Source: Lachnospiraceae bacterium (GTDB lineage Bacteria; Bacillota_A; Clostridia; Lachnospirales; Lachnospiraceae). Taken from it: 34,299 nt of DNA. Location: assembly GCA_016281675.1 (NCBI GenBank), contig JAEEJD010000017.1, forward strand, positions 1-34,299, written 5' to 3'. Positions 14,974-24,077 of this stretch are shown one piece after another. The first letter of the stretch is position 1. Each line of letters begins with the position of its first letter. The notes under the pieces are model-generated. The model saw nothing but the letters and a program-made list of their open reading frames with translations. It searched no databases and was not told the origin of the DNA. The translations under genes and the position numbers were made by a program.

Positions 14974-16740
14974 TCATACTATCCTCTTGAACAGTTTCTC
15001 AAGATCGGCTTTTGAAAAAGTCACGATCGTCGGTCTTCCGTGAGGGCAATTGTAAGGATTGTCAAGTGACAGCAGCTCATCGATGAGCGCATCGGCTTCT
15101 CTTACCGACATTCTCATGTTACCCTTTACGGCGGCTTTGCAAGCCATCGTGGCGATCCTGTCTTTAATCTGTGAGGGTTCTTTTGCGCCGGGATTCTCGG
15201 AAAGTTCATCGAGAAGGCTTTTGAAATACTCAAGTTCTCCGAGCCTGAACAATTCCGTCGGTACGGCGGACAGCGCATATTCTCTGCCGCCGAAATGCTC
15301 TATGACAAATCCTGTTTCGGAAAAAACATCGAGATAACGTTTAACAGTCTCCTCTTCCGATAAAGAAAGCGAAAGTATGTAAGGAGGACTGATCATCTGT
15401 GACATCACGGAATTTTCGGATATCTGTTTGGAAAATCGTTCATACAGTACCTTTTCATGTGCCGCGTGCTGATCGATTATGTACATTTTGCCGTCATACT
15501 CGATGATCCAGTATGTGTCAAATACCTGCCCGATTATCCTGTGCTTTGCACGCTCTTCTTCACCGAGAAAACCTTCCTTGAACAAAGTTTCCTGAACAGG
15601 CTTTGCTTCTTCCTTTTCAATTATCAGTTTTGCGGCGGACTCTTCTTTATATTTCTCGACCTTTTTGATCTCAAACGGCTCCGGAACGGGAATTTTAACC
15701 TCGCTCTCAGGGATCTCGTGTTCCTCTTCCACCGAAGCCTCGGGTATAAGCTCACGTTTCGTTATTCCGGACAGAACCGTATCATAAACAATACTGTATA
15801 CATTCCTCTCTTCCAGAAACTTAATCTCGGTCTTTGCCGGATGAACGTTTACATCAATGAGTTCAGACGGGATATCCAGAAACAATACGGTGAAGGGGAA
15901 TCTGTGCTGCATGAGAAAAGCTTTGTATGCTTCCTCAACGGCGGATGAGAGTATCCTGCTCTTTATAAATCTTCCGTTGACAAAGAATATCTCAAAATTC
16001 CTGTTTCCGCGTGCTGTTTCGGGTTTTCCGACAAATCCGTAAACCGAGCACGTTTCCGTCTCCGATGTAACTTCAACGAGAGATTTTTGAGCATCTCTTC
16101 CGAAAACGGAATACAGATTTGACATTGTGTCACCGAGACCGTTACTTGAAAGCTTAAGATTTCCGTTTAACACATACTTAAATGCAATGCCGGGGTGTGA
16201 CAGTATCAGTCTTTCAACAAGTTCGGTTATATATCCGCCTTCGGTAACAGCGCTTTTTAGAAATTTGAGTCTTGCGGGTGTGTTGTAAAAAAGGTTTCTT
16301 ACTATGATCGTTGTTCCTTCCGGAACTCCCGCTTCATCAAGAGACATTTCTCTGCCGCCTTCAATGCGATACCTGTATCCGATAAGGGAATCTTTCTGCC
16401 GTGTCATCATCTCGACTTTTGAGACTGCAGCAATCGAAGACAATGCTTCACCCCTGAATCCAAGAGATGTGATTCCGAGAAGATCTTCTATAGAACTTAT
16501 CTTGCTTGTGGCATGACGGCAAAAAGCAAGAGGAATAGACTCTTTTTCGATACCGCAACCGTTATCGGTGACACGGATATAGTCAGCACCGCCGCCTTTT
16601 ATCTCAATGCTTATGTTTAATGATCCGGCATCGATAGCGTTTTCAACAAGTTCTTTAACAACATTTACGGGTCGTTCAACAACTTCGCCGGCGGCGATCA
16701 TATTTATCGTTTTATCGTCCAGTACGTTTATGGTGCTCAT
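14974..16740 (-). CDS. mutL: DNA mismatch repair protein MutL
   Basis: GHKL ATPase that couples MutS mismatch recognition to strand incision. N-terminal ATPase motifs are visible: ELVENAIDAG (Glu and Asn), DNGCGI and GFRGEALSSI. The C-terminal domain carries the endonuclease motif DQHAAHEKVLYERF, plus ACKAAVKGNM and CPHGRPT, the metal-binding signatures of nicking-proficient MutL. So this is the endonuclease type found in species without MutH. The linker (about 345-400) is rich in Glu, Lys and Pro. At 588 residues it is of ordinary size. Three bases separate it from mutS. Confidence 0.96.
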   Translation of the reverse strand: MSTINVLDDKTINMIAAGEVVERPVNVVKELVENAIDAGSLNISIEIKGGGADYIRVTDNGCGIEKESIPLAFCRHATSKISSIEDLLGITSLGFRGEALSSIAAVSKVEMMTRQKDSLIGYRYRIEGGREMSLDEAGVPEGTTIIVRNLFYNTPARLKFLKSAVTEGGYITELVERLILSHPGIAFKYVLNGNLKLSSNGLGDTMSNLYSVFGRDAQKSLVEVTSETETCSVYGFVGKPETARGNRNFEIFFVNGRFIKSRILSSAVEEAYKAFLMQHRFPFTVLFLDIPSELIDVNVHPAKTEIKFLEERNVYSIVYDTVLSGITKRELIPEASVEEEHEIPESEVKIPVPEPFEIKKVEKYKEESAAKLIIEKEEAKPVQETLFKEGFLGEEERAKHRIIGQVFDTYWIIEYDGKMYIIDQHAAHEKVLYERFSKQISENSVMSQMISPPYILSLSLSEEETVKRYLDVFSETGFVIEHFGGREYALSAVPTELFRLGELEYFKSLLDELSENPGAKEPSQIKDRIATMACKAAVKGNMRMSVREADALIDELLSLDNPYNCPHGRPTIVTFSKADLEKLFKRIV

Positions 16741-16743
16741 CTG

Positions 16744-19395
16744 TTACCACCTGTTCTTCAGCTTGCTCTGCAGCATGCTTATCGCATTTAACGCTTCAAC
16801 GGGTGTCATGTTATCGCAGTCAAGGTTCCTTAGTTCCTCGATGATCTCCTCGTCGCTTATCGTATCAAAAAGTGACATCTGTCCTCTGTCAACATCATCG
16901 ATTGTTGCGGGAATTCTCTTTTGCGGAGTGACTGCGGCAATAAGACGTACGCTTGCGGAAATATCGTTTTGCGCAAGCTGTGTCACAAGTTCGTTTGCGC
17001 GTCCTATAACGCTGTCGGGAAGTCCGGCCAGTTTGGCGACCGCGATTCCGTAGCTCTTGTCGGCTCCGCCTTTAACTATCTTACGAAGAAATACTATCGT
17101 ATCCTTCTTCTCTTTGACGGCAATACAGTAATTGTTAACACCCGGGATCTTTCCTTCGAGCTCCGTCAGTTCATGATAATGAGTGGCAAACAGTGTTTTT
17201 GCGCCCAAAAGTTTAACGTTACTTATATATTCGATCACAGCCCAGGCTATCGACAGTCCGTCGAATGTCGATGTACCGCGTCCGATCTCATCAAGTATCA
17301 GAAGACTCTTTGATGTTGCATTCCTGAGGATATTCGACACTTCCGTCATCTCAACCATGAACGTAGATCTTCCGCTTGCAAGATCATCGCTGGCTCCGAC
17401 TCTCGTGAATATCCTGTCAACTATTCCGATATTCGCTTCTTTGGCGGGCACGAAAGAACCGATCTGAGCCATCAGAACAATGAGTGCAACCTGACGCATA
17501 TATGTTGATTTTCCGGCCATATTGGGGCCGGTTATAACACTTATTCTGTTTGTGGAATTATCAAGATACGTGTCGTTTGAGATGAACATCTCATCTTTGG
17601 TGAGAAGTTCGACGACGGGATGACGGCCGTCTTTGATATCGATTATTCCTTTTTCGTTTATCTTGGGGCGAACGTATCCGTTTGCGCTTGCAACATACCC
17701 TAGAGAAGCATAGGCATCCGCAACGGCTATAACCCTTGCACTTGCAAGAATCCTGTCGACCGATGCCGAAAGCTTATCTCTAAGCTCAATGAACATGTCA
17801 TATTCAAGCGAGAACAGTTTGTCTTCGGCGTTAAGAATTGTATCTTCAAGCTCTTTCAGACGTTCCGTCGTATATCTCTCGGCATTTGACAGAGTCTGTT
17901 TCCTGATGAAATCTTCCGGAACAAGTTCCAGAAAAGAATTGGTGACTTCGAAATAATATCCGAACACTCTGTTATACTTGATGCGAAGATTCTTTATTCC
18001 CGTGCGTTCGCGATCATTGGCTTCAAGTTCGGCAAGCCATTTCTTCCCTTCGGTCTTGGCGTTCCTGAGTGAATCCACCTTTTCGGAATAACCGCTTCTG
18101 ATTATGCCGCCTTCTTTGAGATTGATCGGAGCATCCTCGCTTATGGCTTCATCTATAAGGCTGCAAAGATCTTCAAGCGTATCAAGATCATCGCAAAGTG
18201 AATTGACGGCTCCCACCTTACAGTCAGAAAGCAGTGCCTTGATGGGCGGAAGCATTCTTATTGAATTGGCAAATGCCAGAAGATCCCGAGGATTGGCGGA
18301 GTGGTAATTGATCTTACCCATCAGTCTTTCGAGATCGTATACGGGATTGAGATATTCCCGAAGCTCTTCGCGAAGTATAAGATCCTCGGCAAAAGCCTCA
18401 ACGGCGTCAAGACGGTTAGCGATCTTCTTCCTGTCCGTCAGCGGCTGTTCCAGAAACGAACGTATCATCCTGGCTCCCATTGCTGTTTTTGTTTTATCAA
18501 GCACATACAGGAGCGAACCTTTCTTGGATTTTTCAAGCATCGTTTCCGTAAGTTCGAGATTCCTTCTCGTTGCGGAATCAAGAACCATATAGTCGGTCAC
18601 CGAATAAACCGAAAGCGTTCTGATCTGTTCGATGCTTCCTTTTTGCGACTCCGACAGATACTGGATCAAAGCACCCGAAGATACAACGCTTCCGTTACTT
18701 GCGTCAAGGCCGAGACCTCCGATGTCCGACACCCTGAACTGCCGCTTGAGCGCCTCCGTACAAAGCTCGTCGTCAAAGAACCACGGTTCGATCGGAAATA
18801 CCGCTACGTTTAAATGAAATTTCAGACTCTCGAAATCGAATCCGGAAACCGTAAACGCTTCGTTACATATGATCTCGGACGGTGAGAATTTGTATATTTC
18901 GTCGATAAGTTTCTTTTCGTCGCGAACAAAAGTAGACAGGAATATACCGGTTGTTATATCGGAAACAGCGATTCCGTACACGTCTTCAGAATAATATATG
19001 CACATGATATAGTTGTTGGACTCTTCGCTTAGAGTATCCATATCTATATTGGTGCCGGGGGTCGCTATCCTTGTGACTTCTCTTTTAACAAGCCCTTTTG
19101 CATCTTTGGGGTCTTCGACCTGCTCACATATGGCAACCTTATATCCTTTCTGGACAAGACGATTGATATAAAGCTGTGCAGCATGATAAGGGACTCCGCA
19201 CATCGGAGCCCTTTCGGCAAGTCCGCAGGCTTTGCCCGTAAGAGTCAGTTCAAGTTCTTTTGACGCGGTTACGGCATCATCAAAGAACATCTCATAGAAA
19301 TCCCCAAGACGATAAAAAAGGATGCAGTCACTGTATGCTTCCTTTGTTTCCATATATTTTTGCATCATTGGAGACATTTTTTCTTCCATGTTCAT
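16744..19395 (-). CDS. mutS: DNA mismatch repair protein MutS
   Basis: Mismatch-recognising ATPase. The mismatch wedge motif DFYEMFF is near the N-terminus, and the C-terminal ATPase has Walker A GPNMAGKSTYMRQ, LLILDEIGRGTSTFDGLS (Walker B and signature region) and ATHYHELTEL. I chose the ATG at 19395 (about 883 residues), which overlaps the rng stop as ATGA; the ATG two codons further (19389) has GGGG at better spacing. A GTG at 19449 would extend 18 non-conserved residues into rng and looks unlikely. Upstream it abuts an RNase G/E gene, not the ribosomal-protein genes often found there. Confidence 0.96.
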   Translation of the reverse strand: MNMEEKMSPMMQKYMETKEAYSDCILFYRLGDFYEMFFDDAVTASKELELTLTGKACGLAERAPMCGVPYHAAQLYINRLVQKGYKVAICEQVEDPKDAKGLVKREVTRIATPGTNIDMDTLSEESNNYIMCIYYSEDVYGIAVSDITTGIFLSTFVRDEKKLIDEIYKFSPSEIICNEAFTVSGFDFESLKFHLNVAVFPIEPWFFDDELCTEALKRQFRVSDIGGLGLDASNGSVVSSGALIQYLSESQKGSIEQIRTLSVYSVTDYMVLDSATRRNLELTETMLEKSKKGSLLYVLDKTKTAMGARMIRSFLEQPLTDRKKIANRLDAVEAFAEDLILREELREYLNPVYDLERLMGKINYHSANPRDLLAFANSIRMLPPIKALLSDCKVGAVNSLCDDLDTLEDLCSLIDEAISEDAPINLKEGGIIRSGYSEKVDSLRNAKTEGKKWLAELEANDRERTGIKNLRIKYNRVFGYYFEVTNSFLELVPEDFIRKQTLSNAERYTTERLKELEDTILNAEDKLFSLEYDMFIELRDKLSASVDRILASARVIAVADAYASLGYVASANGYVRPKINEKGIIDIKDGRHPVVELLTKDEMFISNDTYLDNSTNRISVITGPNMAGKSTYMRQVALIVLMAQIGSFVPAKEANIGIVDRIFTRVGASDDLASGRSTFMVEMTEVSNILRNATSKSLLILDEIGRGTSTFDGLSIAWAVIEYISNVKLLGAKTLFATHYHELTELEGKIPGVNNYCIAVKEKKDTIVFLRKIVKGGADKSYGIAVAKLAGLPDSVIGRANELVTQLAQNDISASVRLIAAVTPQKRIPATIDDVDRGQMSLFDTISDEEIIEELRNLDCDNMTPVEALNAISMLQSKLKNRW

Positions 19396-20552
19396 CCCCG
19401 TAAATTCCGGTAAAGACTCCTGCCGGATCGTTTTCTTACGATCTCGCACAGTTTCATGCCGGTAAAATCAACAAATCTGCAGTCGGCAAAATCCCCTGCT
19501 ATTGCCTCTTTAATGCACTTTTCAAGTCTGTCATAATCTTCGGTATCGTCCATATTGATATAATCAACGACAATCATTCCGGAAATATTTCTCAGACAGA
19601 TCTGTCTTGCAATCTCATGTGTCGCCTCAAGATTGATATTAAGGAACGTCTCTGCCCTTGAAGCTTTTTTGTCTACCTGGGCGGAATTGACATCGATCGC
19701 TGTCAAAGCTTCCGTTGTTTCTATCGTAATGTAAGCTCCGCTTTTCAAATAAACCTTTTTTGAAAGAGCCTCTGATATTTTAGCATCAAATGCATACAAT
19801 TTACAAAGCGGGAGAAGTTTGTCCTCATATAATCTCAGACTGACCCGGTCGGAAATATTGACCGGTTCGATAATATGATCGTATGGTTTTCTCAGAATCT
19901 CCATTATTTCAGGCAGATCACAAACGACTTCCTCTATCCCCGCACCTGTCAAAAGGAGTATGTCTTTGACAAATGCCGGAAGCGGTCTGTAGAGCACGCT
20001 GTACTGTGACAGATGATCCGATGAATCAAATATACCGTTCAAAAGCTTAGTGATCGCTTCGAATTCTTCGGTTGCTTTTATTGCGCCGTCAGTTTCGGTA
20101 TGTGCTTTTGTCCGTATGATGATCCCGACGTTCTTATCCGCCGCAAGCGTCGAAAATCGTTCGATCAGCTCATGTTTTTCCCGCTCGGGAATCCTTGATG
20201 AAGCTTTTACGTAATCGGCTCCCGCAGTAACTACAACGTAGTCTCCGTCTATTGTTATCTTATCCGTGAAAACAGCCTTCTTGTCTGCATATGCTTCTTT
20301 TTTGTACATAAGCGGAACAAGCGATCCGTTCTTAAATACCTTCCCGACAAAAGCAAATTCATCGGTCGAATATCTTGCAAAACACGAATCGATACCTGCG
20401 ATGCGATTTTCTATCCTGCAATTTATGACGGTTCCGATATCAAGACCGGAAAGTGTCTCGTAAACAAATATATGCCGAGCCCTTCCGTCTACAATATGCA
20501 TCAATACATATCTGTTTTCATATTCGGTAAAAACGGCGATATTGTCTCTCAT
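19392..20552 (-). CDS. Ribonuclease G/E family protein, short form
   Basis: Endoribonuclease family involved in RNA turnover and rRNA maturation. An S1-like domain (about 35-115) precedes a DNase-I-like catalytic region with the two metal-binding Asp residues in TAIDVNSAQ (D287) and MIVVDYINM (D330). At 386 residues it is shorter than E. coli RNase G (489). After VRKRSGRSLYRNLRG it stops, lacking the CPxC zinc-link and small domain that hold RNase E/G dimers together. The segment following the S1 region (SSRIPEREK) also lacks the usual GGISRRI-like part. The catalytic Asp pair argues that it is active. It starts with an ATGA overlap on the DUF2344 gene. Confidence 0.88.
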   Translation of the reverse strand: MRDNIAVFTEYENRYVLMHIVDGRARHIFVYETLSGLDIGTVINCRIENRIAGIDSCFARYSTDEFAFVGKVFKNGSLVPLMYKKEAYADKKAVFTDKITIDGDYVVVTAGADYVKASSRIPEREKHELIERFSTLAADKNVGIIIRTKAHTETDGAIKATEEFEAITKLLNGIFDSSDHLSQYSVLYRPLPAFVKDILLLTGAGIEEVVCDLPEIMEILRKPYDHIIEPVNISDRVSLRLYEDKLLPLCKLYAFDAKISEALSKKVYLKSGAYITIETTEALTAIDVNSAQVDKKASRAETFLNINLEATHEIARQICLRNISGMIVVDYINMDDTEDYDRLEKCIKEAIAGDFADCRFVDFTGMKLCEIVRKRSGRSLYRNLRG

Positions 20553-21241
20553 AATATGTTCTTTCCTATCTCATCAAGAGATACCAGGGCGCCATCCGAT
20601 AAAGTGAACTGATCGATCCGCATCATATCAAGCGATAGAATTTTAGTATCTATCCCGGCCATATCGCTGAGGGCTCCGATAACGAGTTCAGGCTTCAGAT
20701 TATCTGTACTTCCGGAACTTATCAGCATATTGATGCTGTTATCGCTTTGGTCAGTTGTAAGTTCGTATATAAGCGGTCGTATATCGATCTCTTTCTCGCT
20801 TTTTTTTGTCTTCTTTAACGCCCAAACGGATTCTTCGGCCAAAAGTTTACCGACAGCTTTATTAATCGGCTCAAAATGTTCGGGATCAATGCTGACCTTA
20901 TATGAAGCCGCATTAACGCTTGCCATCGCATTTGCACACTTTTCGGGAAGCTCTTTGAACGATTCGATAACGATCTCTTCGACCGACTGATCGCGCAGAC
21001 GTTTTAATGCTTCTTCACTTGATATCTTCTGCGTGATCTCAACATCGGCGTATTCTCCCGCACTTTCCATGCCAAGAGGAAGAGGCGGCGTAAAAGCAAG
21101 TATCTGATGGGGCGAAAATCCTTCCGAGTAAGCAACTGGTATCATTGCGCGTCTGAACAGCTTTTGGAAATATCGCATCACATCAAGGTGGCCGATATAA
21201 ACGAGCGCACCGGTCTTTGAGAATCTAAGCCTTACTTTCAT
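20549..21241 (-). CDS. Radical-SAM-linked protein, TIGR03936/DUF2344 family
   Basis: Family whose members are encoded beside, or fused to, TIGR03960-type radical SAM proteins; the molecular role is unknown. The 230-residue protein begins MKVRLRFSKTGALVYIGHLDVMRYF and has the conserved SEGFSPHQILAFTPPLPLGMES. I chose the ATG at 21241 because GGAGGA lies seven bases upstream; an upstream start at 21274 has no such site. It overlaps the preceding radical SAM gene by 17 bases, which supports a joint function. Confidence 0.9.
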   Translation of the reverse strand: MKVRLRFSKTGALVYIGHLDVMRYFQKLFRRAMIPVAYSEGFSPHQILAFTPPLPLGMESAGEYADVEITQKISSEEALKRLRDQSVEEIVIESFKELPEKCANAMASVNAASYKVSIDPEHFEPINKAVGKLLAEESVWALKKTKKSEKEIDIRPLIYELTTDQSDNSINMLISSGSTDNLKPELVIGALSDMAGIDTKILSLDMMRIDQFTLSDGALVSLDEIGKNIL

Positions 21242-23090
21242 AGCAGATTCCTCCGTGATACCGGTTTGCGCCACACCCGCTGCATTTCACCCTGCAGTTT
21301 GGCGTAACTTTCTCCTGTTTTGCGTTTTCGTTCTCTCTTTTAAGAAATTCCCTTGTTACTCCTATATCTATGAAATCCCAGGGAAGTATCTCATCATAAG
21401 GCCTCTCCCTGTTATAGTAAAATGCCGGATCTATTTCTTCCTCTTCAAACGAGCGTACCCACGGTTCAAAAGAGAATTCCTCCGTCCATGCATCGAACAT
21501 ACAGCCGTTTTCATAGGCCCGTACAAGAACTTTTGACAGACGCCTGTCACCTCTTGCAAATATTCCTTCAAGTACGGAAACGTCAGCTGCATGCCAGTTA
21601 TATTTGATGCTCTTATAGTTGAGCTGCTGTTTCATTGTGTCGTTGACCGTTTTTGCCTTCATTCGAAACTCATCGGTCGTATCCATCTTGGCCCACTGGA
21701 ACGGCGTGAAAGGTTTCGGAACAAAAAACGATGTGGAAGTTACGATATTAACCTTACCTTTTCTTTCTTCCTTAGGGATCGTATCGTAATAAAGTTTGGC
21801 AATCTCATTGGACAGATAAGCGATGCCTTTCATGTCTTCTTCGGTCTCATACGGAAGTCCGAGCATGAAGTACAGCTTGACTCTTGTCCAGCCTCCGATA
21901 AACGCCTGACGGCAACCGCCGAGAATATCTTCTTCGGTAAGTCCTTTGTTGATAACGTTTCGCATCCGCTGGCTTCCCGCCTCGGGCGCAAACGTGACAA
22001 CGGATTTTTTAATATCCTGTACCTTACTCATTACATCAAGCGAAAATGCATCGACTCTGAGCGAGGGAAGCGATATGTTTATGTGACGGCTTCCGAATTC
22101 GTCAATGAGATAATTGCATATTCCTTCGAGTTCGGGATAATCCGATGAACTGAGTGACGAAAGTGAGATCTCTTCATATCCGGTATTTGCAAGCATAACA
22201 CGCGCGTACTCTTCAAGTTTTTTCTCATCGCGTTGTCTGATAGGTTTGTATACCGATCCCGCCTGACAGAACCGGCAGCCTCTGATACATCCTCTCTGGA
22301 TCTCGAGAACCACCCTGTCCTGAGTCGCCTTAATGTAAGGAACGACAGGCTTATCGGGATAATATGTGTCAGAAAGGTCGGTCACGACTTCCTTTTCTAT
22401 TACCTTCGGCATGTCGTCATATATGGGCGCAAACTCGCATATCGTACCGTCTTCATTGTAGGATACTTTGTAACAGGATGGAGCGTATATCCCCGGGATT
22501 TTTCCGGCTTCCCTAATAAACTCCGATCTTGACAGCCCCTTTTTCTTTGATTCTTTATACAGGTCGATCAGCTTCCTGTAGCTTGTCTCGCCCTCGCCGA
22601 TGTACACCAGATCGAAGAAATCGGCAACGGGTTCGGGATTGTAAGCGCACGGTCCGCCGCATATTACGATAGGATCATCCTCGCTGCGCTTTACGGAATA
22701 AAAAGGTATACCCGCAAGATCAAGAATCTGCAGTATGTTCGTATAACACATCTCATATTGCAAAGTCATCCCGAGAAAATCAAAATCCGAGATATTATCC
22801 TGGGATTCGAGAGCGAACAGCGGGATATGTTTTTCTTTCATGATCGGATAAAGGTCCGACCAAACGGCAAATACTCTTTCGCACCATACGTCTTCAAAAG
22901 AATTGAACATATGGTACAGTATCTGCATTCCCAGATGCGACATTCCGATCTCATAAACATCGGGAAAGCACATGGCAAATCTTACAAGTCCTTCGGGATC
23001 TTTTTTGACCGCATTTACTTCATGACCTATATAACGTGCCGGCTTATCGATCGACATCAGTATTTCTTTGGAAAGAGCCAGTTTATCCAT
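21225..23090 (-). CDS. B12-binding-domain/radical SAM protein, TIGR03960 family
   Basis: Putative radical SAM enzyme with an N-terminal cobalamin-binding-like domain. The N-terminal part contains CFPDVYEIGMSHLGMQILY, and the radical SAM core has the iron-sulfur motif CxxxCxxC in QRGCIRGCRFCQAG, followed by SLSSSDY and VTFAPEAGSQRMR. A C-terminal Cys-rich tail (CRVKCSGCGANRYHGGICY) could bind another metal or cluster. The reaction is unknown; co-occurrence with the DUF2344 partner and rng suggests RNA or ribosome-related modification, which is inference. I chose the ATG at 23090 (MDKLALSK), giving 621 residues; the ATG at 23108 lacks a ribosome site and begins at the foot of the preceding hairpin. 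Confidence 0.9.
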   Translation of the reverse strand: MDKLALSKEILMSIDKPARYIGHEVNAVKKDPEGLVRFAMCFPDVYEIGMSHLGMQILYHMFNSFEDVWCERVFAVWSDLYPIMKEKHIPLFALESQDNISDFDFLGMTLQYEMCYTNILQILDLAGIPFYSVKRSEDDPIVICGGPCAYNPEPVADFFDLVYIGEGETSYRKLIDLYKESKKKGLSRSEFIREAGKIPGIYAPSCYKVSYNEDGTICEFAPIYDDMPKVIEKEVVTDLSDTYYPDKPVVPYIKATQDRVVLEIQRGCIRGCRFCQAGSVYKPIRQRDEKKLEEYARVMLANTGYEEISLSSLSSSDYPELEGICNYLIDEFGSRHINISLPSLRVDAFSLDVMSKVQDIKKSVVTFAPEAGSQRMRNVINKGLTEEDILGGCRQAFIGGWTRVKLYFMLGLPYETEEDMKGIAYLSNEIAKLYYDTIPKEERKGKVNIVTSTSFFVPKPFTPFQWAKMDTTDEFRMKAKTVNDTMKQQLNYKSIKYNWHAADVSVLEGIFARGDRRLSKVLVRAYENGCMFDAWTEEFSFEPWVRSFEEEEIDPAFYYNRERPYDEILPWDFIDIGVTREFLKRENENAKQEKVTPNCRVKCSGCGANRYHGGICYESKA

Positions 23091-23110
23091 ACCTGTAAAT
23101 AATAACATAA

Positions 23111-23138
23111 GAAAAGACGTATTTACATACGTCTTTTC
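23111..23138 (-). terminator. Intrinsic terminator after the InlB-repeat protein gene
   Basis: A perfect 12-bp stem (23111-23122 with 23127-23138, GAAAAGACGTAT/ATACGTCTTTTC) closes a loop that reads GUAA on the minus strand. The bases after it on that strand are T-rich (TTATGTTATTATTT). The stem is AT-rich but the U content is high, so it is a plausible terminator, possibly working in both directions. It ends 20 bases before the chosen start of the radical SAM gene. Confidence 0.7.
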
Positions 23139-23164
23139 CTCGTATAAATATCATTCTGACGGTA

Positions 23165-23962
23165 TCATCTGTGGATGTAGTTCGCGTACAGATTCACGTT
23201 GTCGGCATGTATACCGTTCGATTCGTCATACTTTACTCCGTCACCGTAATAGAAATCTTCGAATTTCACCTTTCTGTGGTGCGGATGCTCGATCATGGCC
23301 TCTTCGCCGTCCCTTACCCAAACGGTATCGATCCACTCTCTGTCATAATTGTCGTAGAATGATACTTTGTGCTTCTCGTAATACCATGCTCTTATCGCAC
23401 GATCTTCGGTAACGTTCGTCCAGTCACCTTCCCAACCGACGAAATCATATCCTTCAATGCAGGGAGCATCGGGTAACGGAGCGGATCCGCCGTAAGGAAC
23501 AATATCGGTCTTCCAGTATTCACCGTTCCATCCGTTATACCAGTGAACCGCACATGTAACTCCGGGCTGTCCCTTTGGCATGTTCAGATCTTTCCACCAC
23601 TCCGGCCAGGGTGCCGATTTATTATTGTTGACTTTGAACCTGTAATCGGTAGTATATGATGCGGCTCTGTATGAAGCGGGTCCGGTTACATCCGACGTAT
23701 CCTTGTTATATGCTCCGAGGATCACACGGTCTTCCGTGACATTTATCGCACTTCCCGCCCAATTTACAAACGTATATCCGGGTACGTAAGTATCCGTAGG
23801 TATGGGAGCGTTCTGTCCGTGCTTCACTTTGTAAGTAACGGTCTTCTCTCCGTAAACGTATGTGACGTTATGAGTCTTGGCAAGAACGGGACTCTGATAA
23901 ACAAACGCAATAGCAATGAATAACGCCCCGGCTGTCAACGCTCTCTTTATTATTCCCTTCAT
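23165..23962 (-). CDS. Secreted protein with InlB B-repeat (Flg_new)-like domains
   Basis: Extracellular protein of unknown role. A signal peptide (MKGIIKRALTAG, then a hydrophobic core, ending PVLA) precedes three repeat-like units typical of the Listeria-Bacteroides repeat family. Unit 1 is about residues 30-85 (YVPGYTFVNWAGSAINVTED), unit 2 about 135-190 (IEGYDFVGWEGDWTNVTED) and a divergent unit 3 runs from about 195 to the end, closing VNLYANYIHR. A Trp-rich stretch (SAPWPEWWKDL) lies between units 1 and 2. There is no LPxTG motif, SLH domain or C-terminal membrane anchor. I chose the ATG at 23962 with AGGGG eight bases upstream (265 residues). It is a single-gene unit with its own promoter and terminator. 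Confidence 0.85.
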   Translation of the reverse strand: MKGIIKRALTAGALFIAIAFVYQSPVLAKTHNVTYVYGEKTVTYKVKHGQNAPIPTDTYVPGYTFVNWAGSAINVTEDRVILGAYNKDTSDVTGPASYRAASYTTDYRFKVNNNKSAPWPEWWKDLNMPKGQPGVTCAVHWYNGWNGEYWKTDIVPYGGSAPLPDAPCIEGYDFVGWEGDWTNVTEDRAIRAWYYEKHKVSFYDNYDREWIDTVWVRDGEEAMIEHPHHRKVKFEDFYYGDGVKYDESNGIHADNVNLYANYIHR

Positions 23963-24013
23963 AAAGATTACCCCTTTCCTCACGAAATTATGATTTTCGT
24001 CAGATACGGTTTG

Positions 24014-24042
24014 ATTATACTAGTTTACATAAATAATTACAA
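24014..24042 (-). promoter_or_regulatory. Sigma-A type promoter of the InlB-repeat protein gene
   Basis: On the minus strand, -35 TTGTAA (24042-24037) and -10 TATAAT (24019-24014) are 17 bases apart in a 95-base AT-rich gap. The predicted start near 24007 gives a leader of about 45 bases ending in AGGAAAGGGG before the ATG at 23962. No clear terminator for the preceding his genes is visible in the gap. Confidence 0.75.
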
Positions 24043-24077
24043 TATTCTTTTTGAATTTTCCGAAAGCATTTTAAGAG

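Noticed and set aside
19395..19449. GTG start giving mutS an 18-residue N-terminal extension
   Set aside because: The extension overlaps the end of rng, has no good ribosome site and is not part of the MutS family core.
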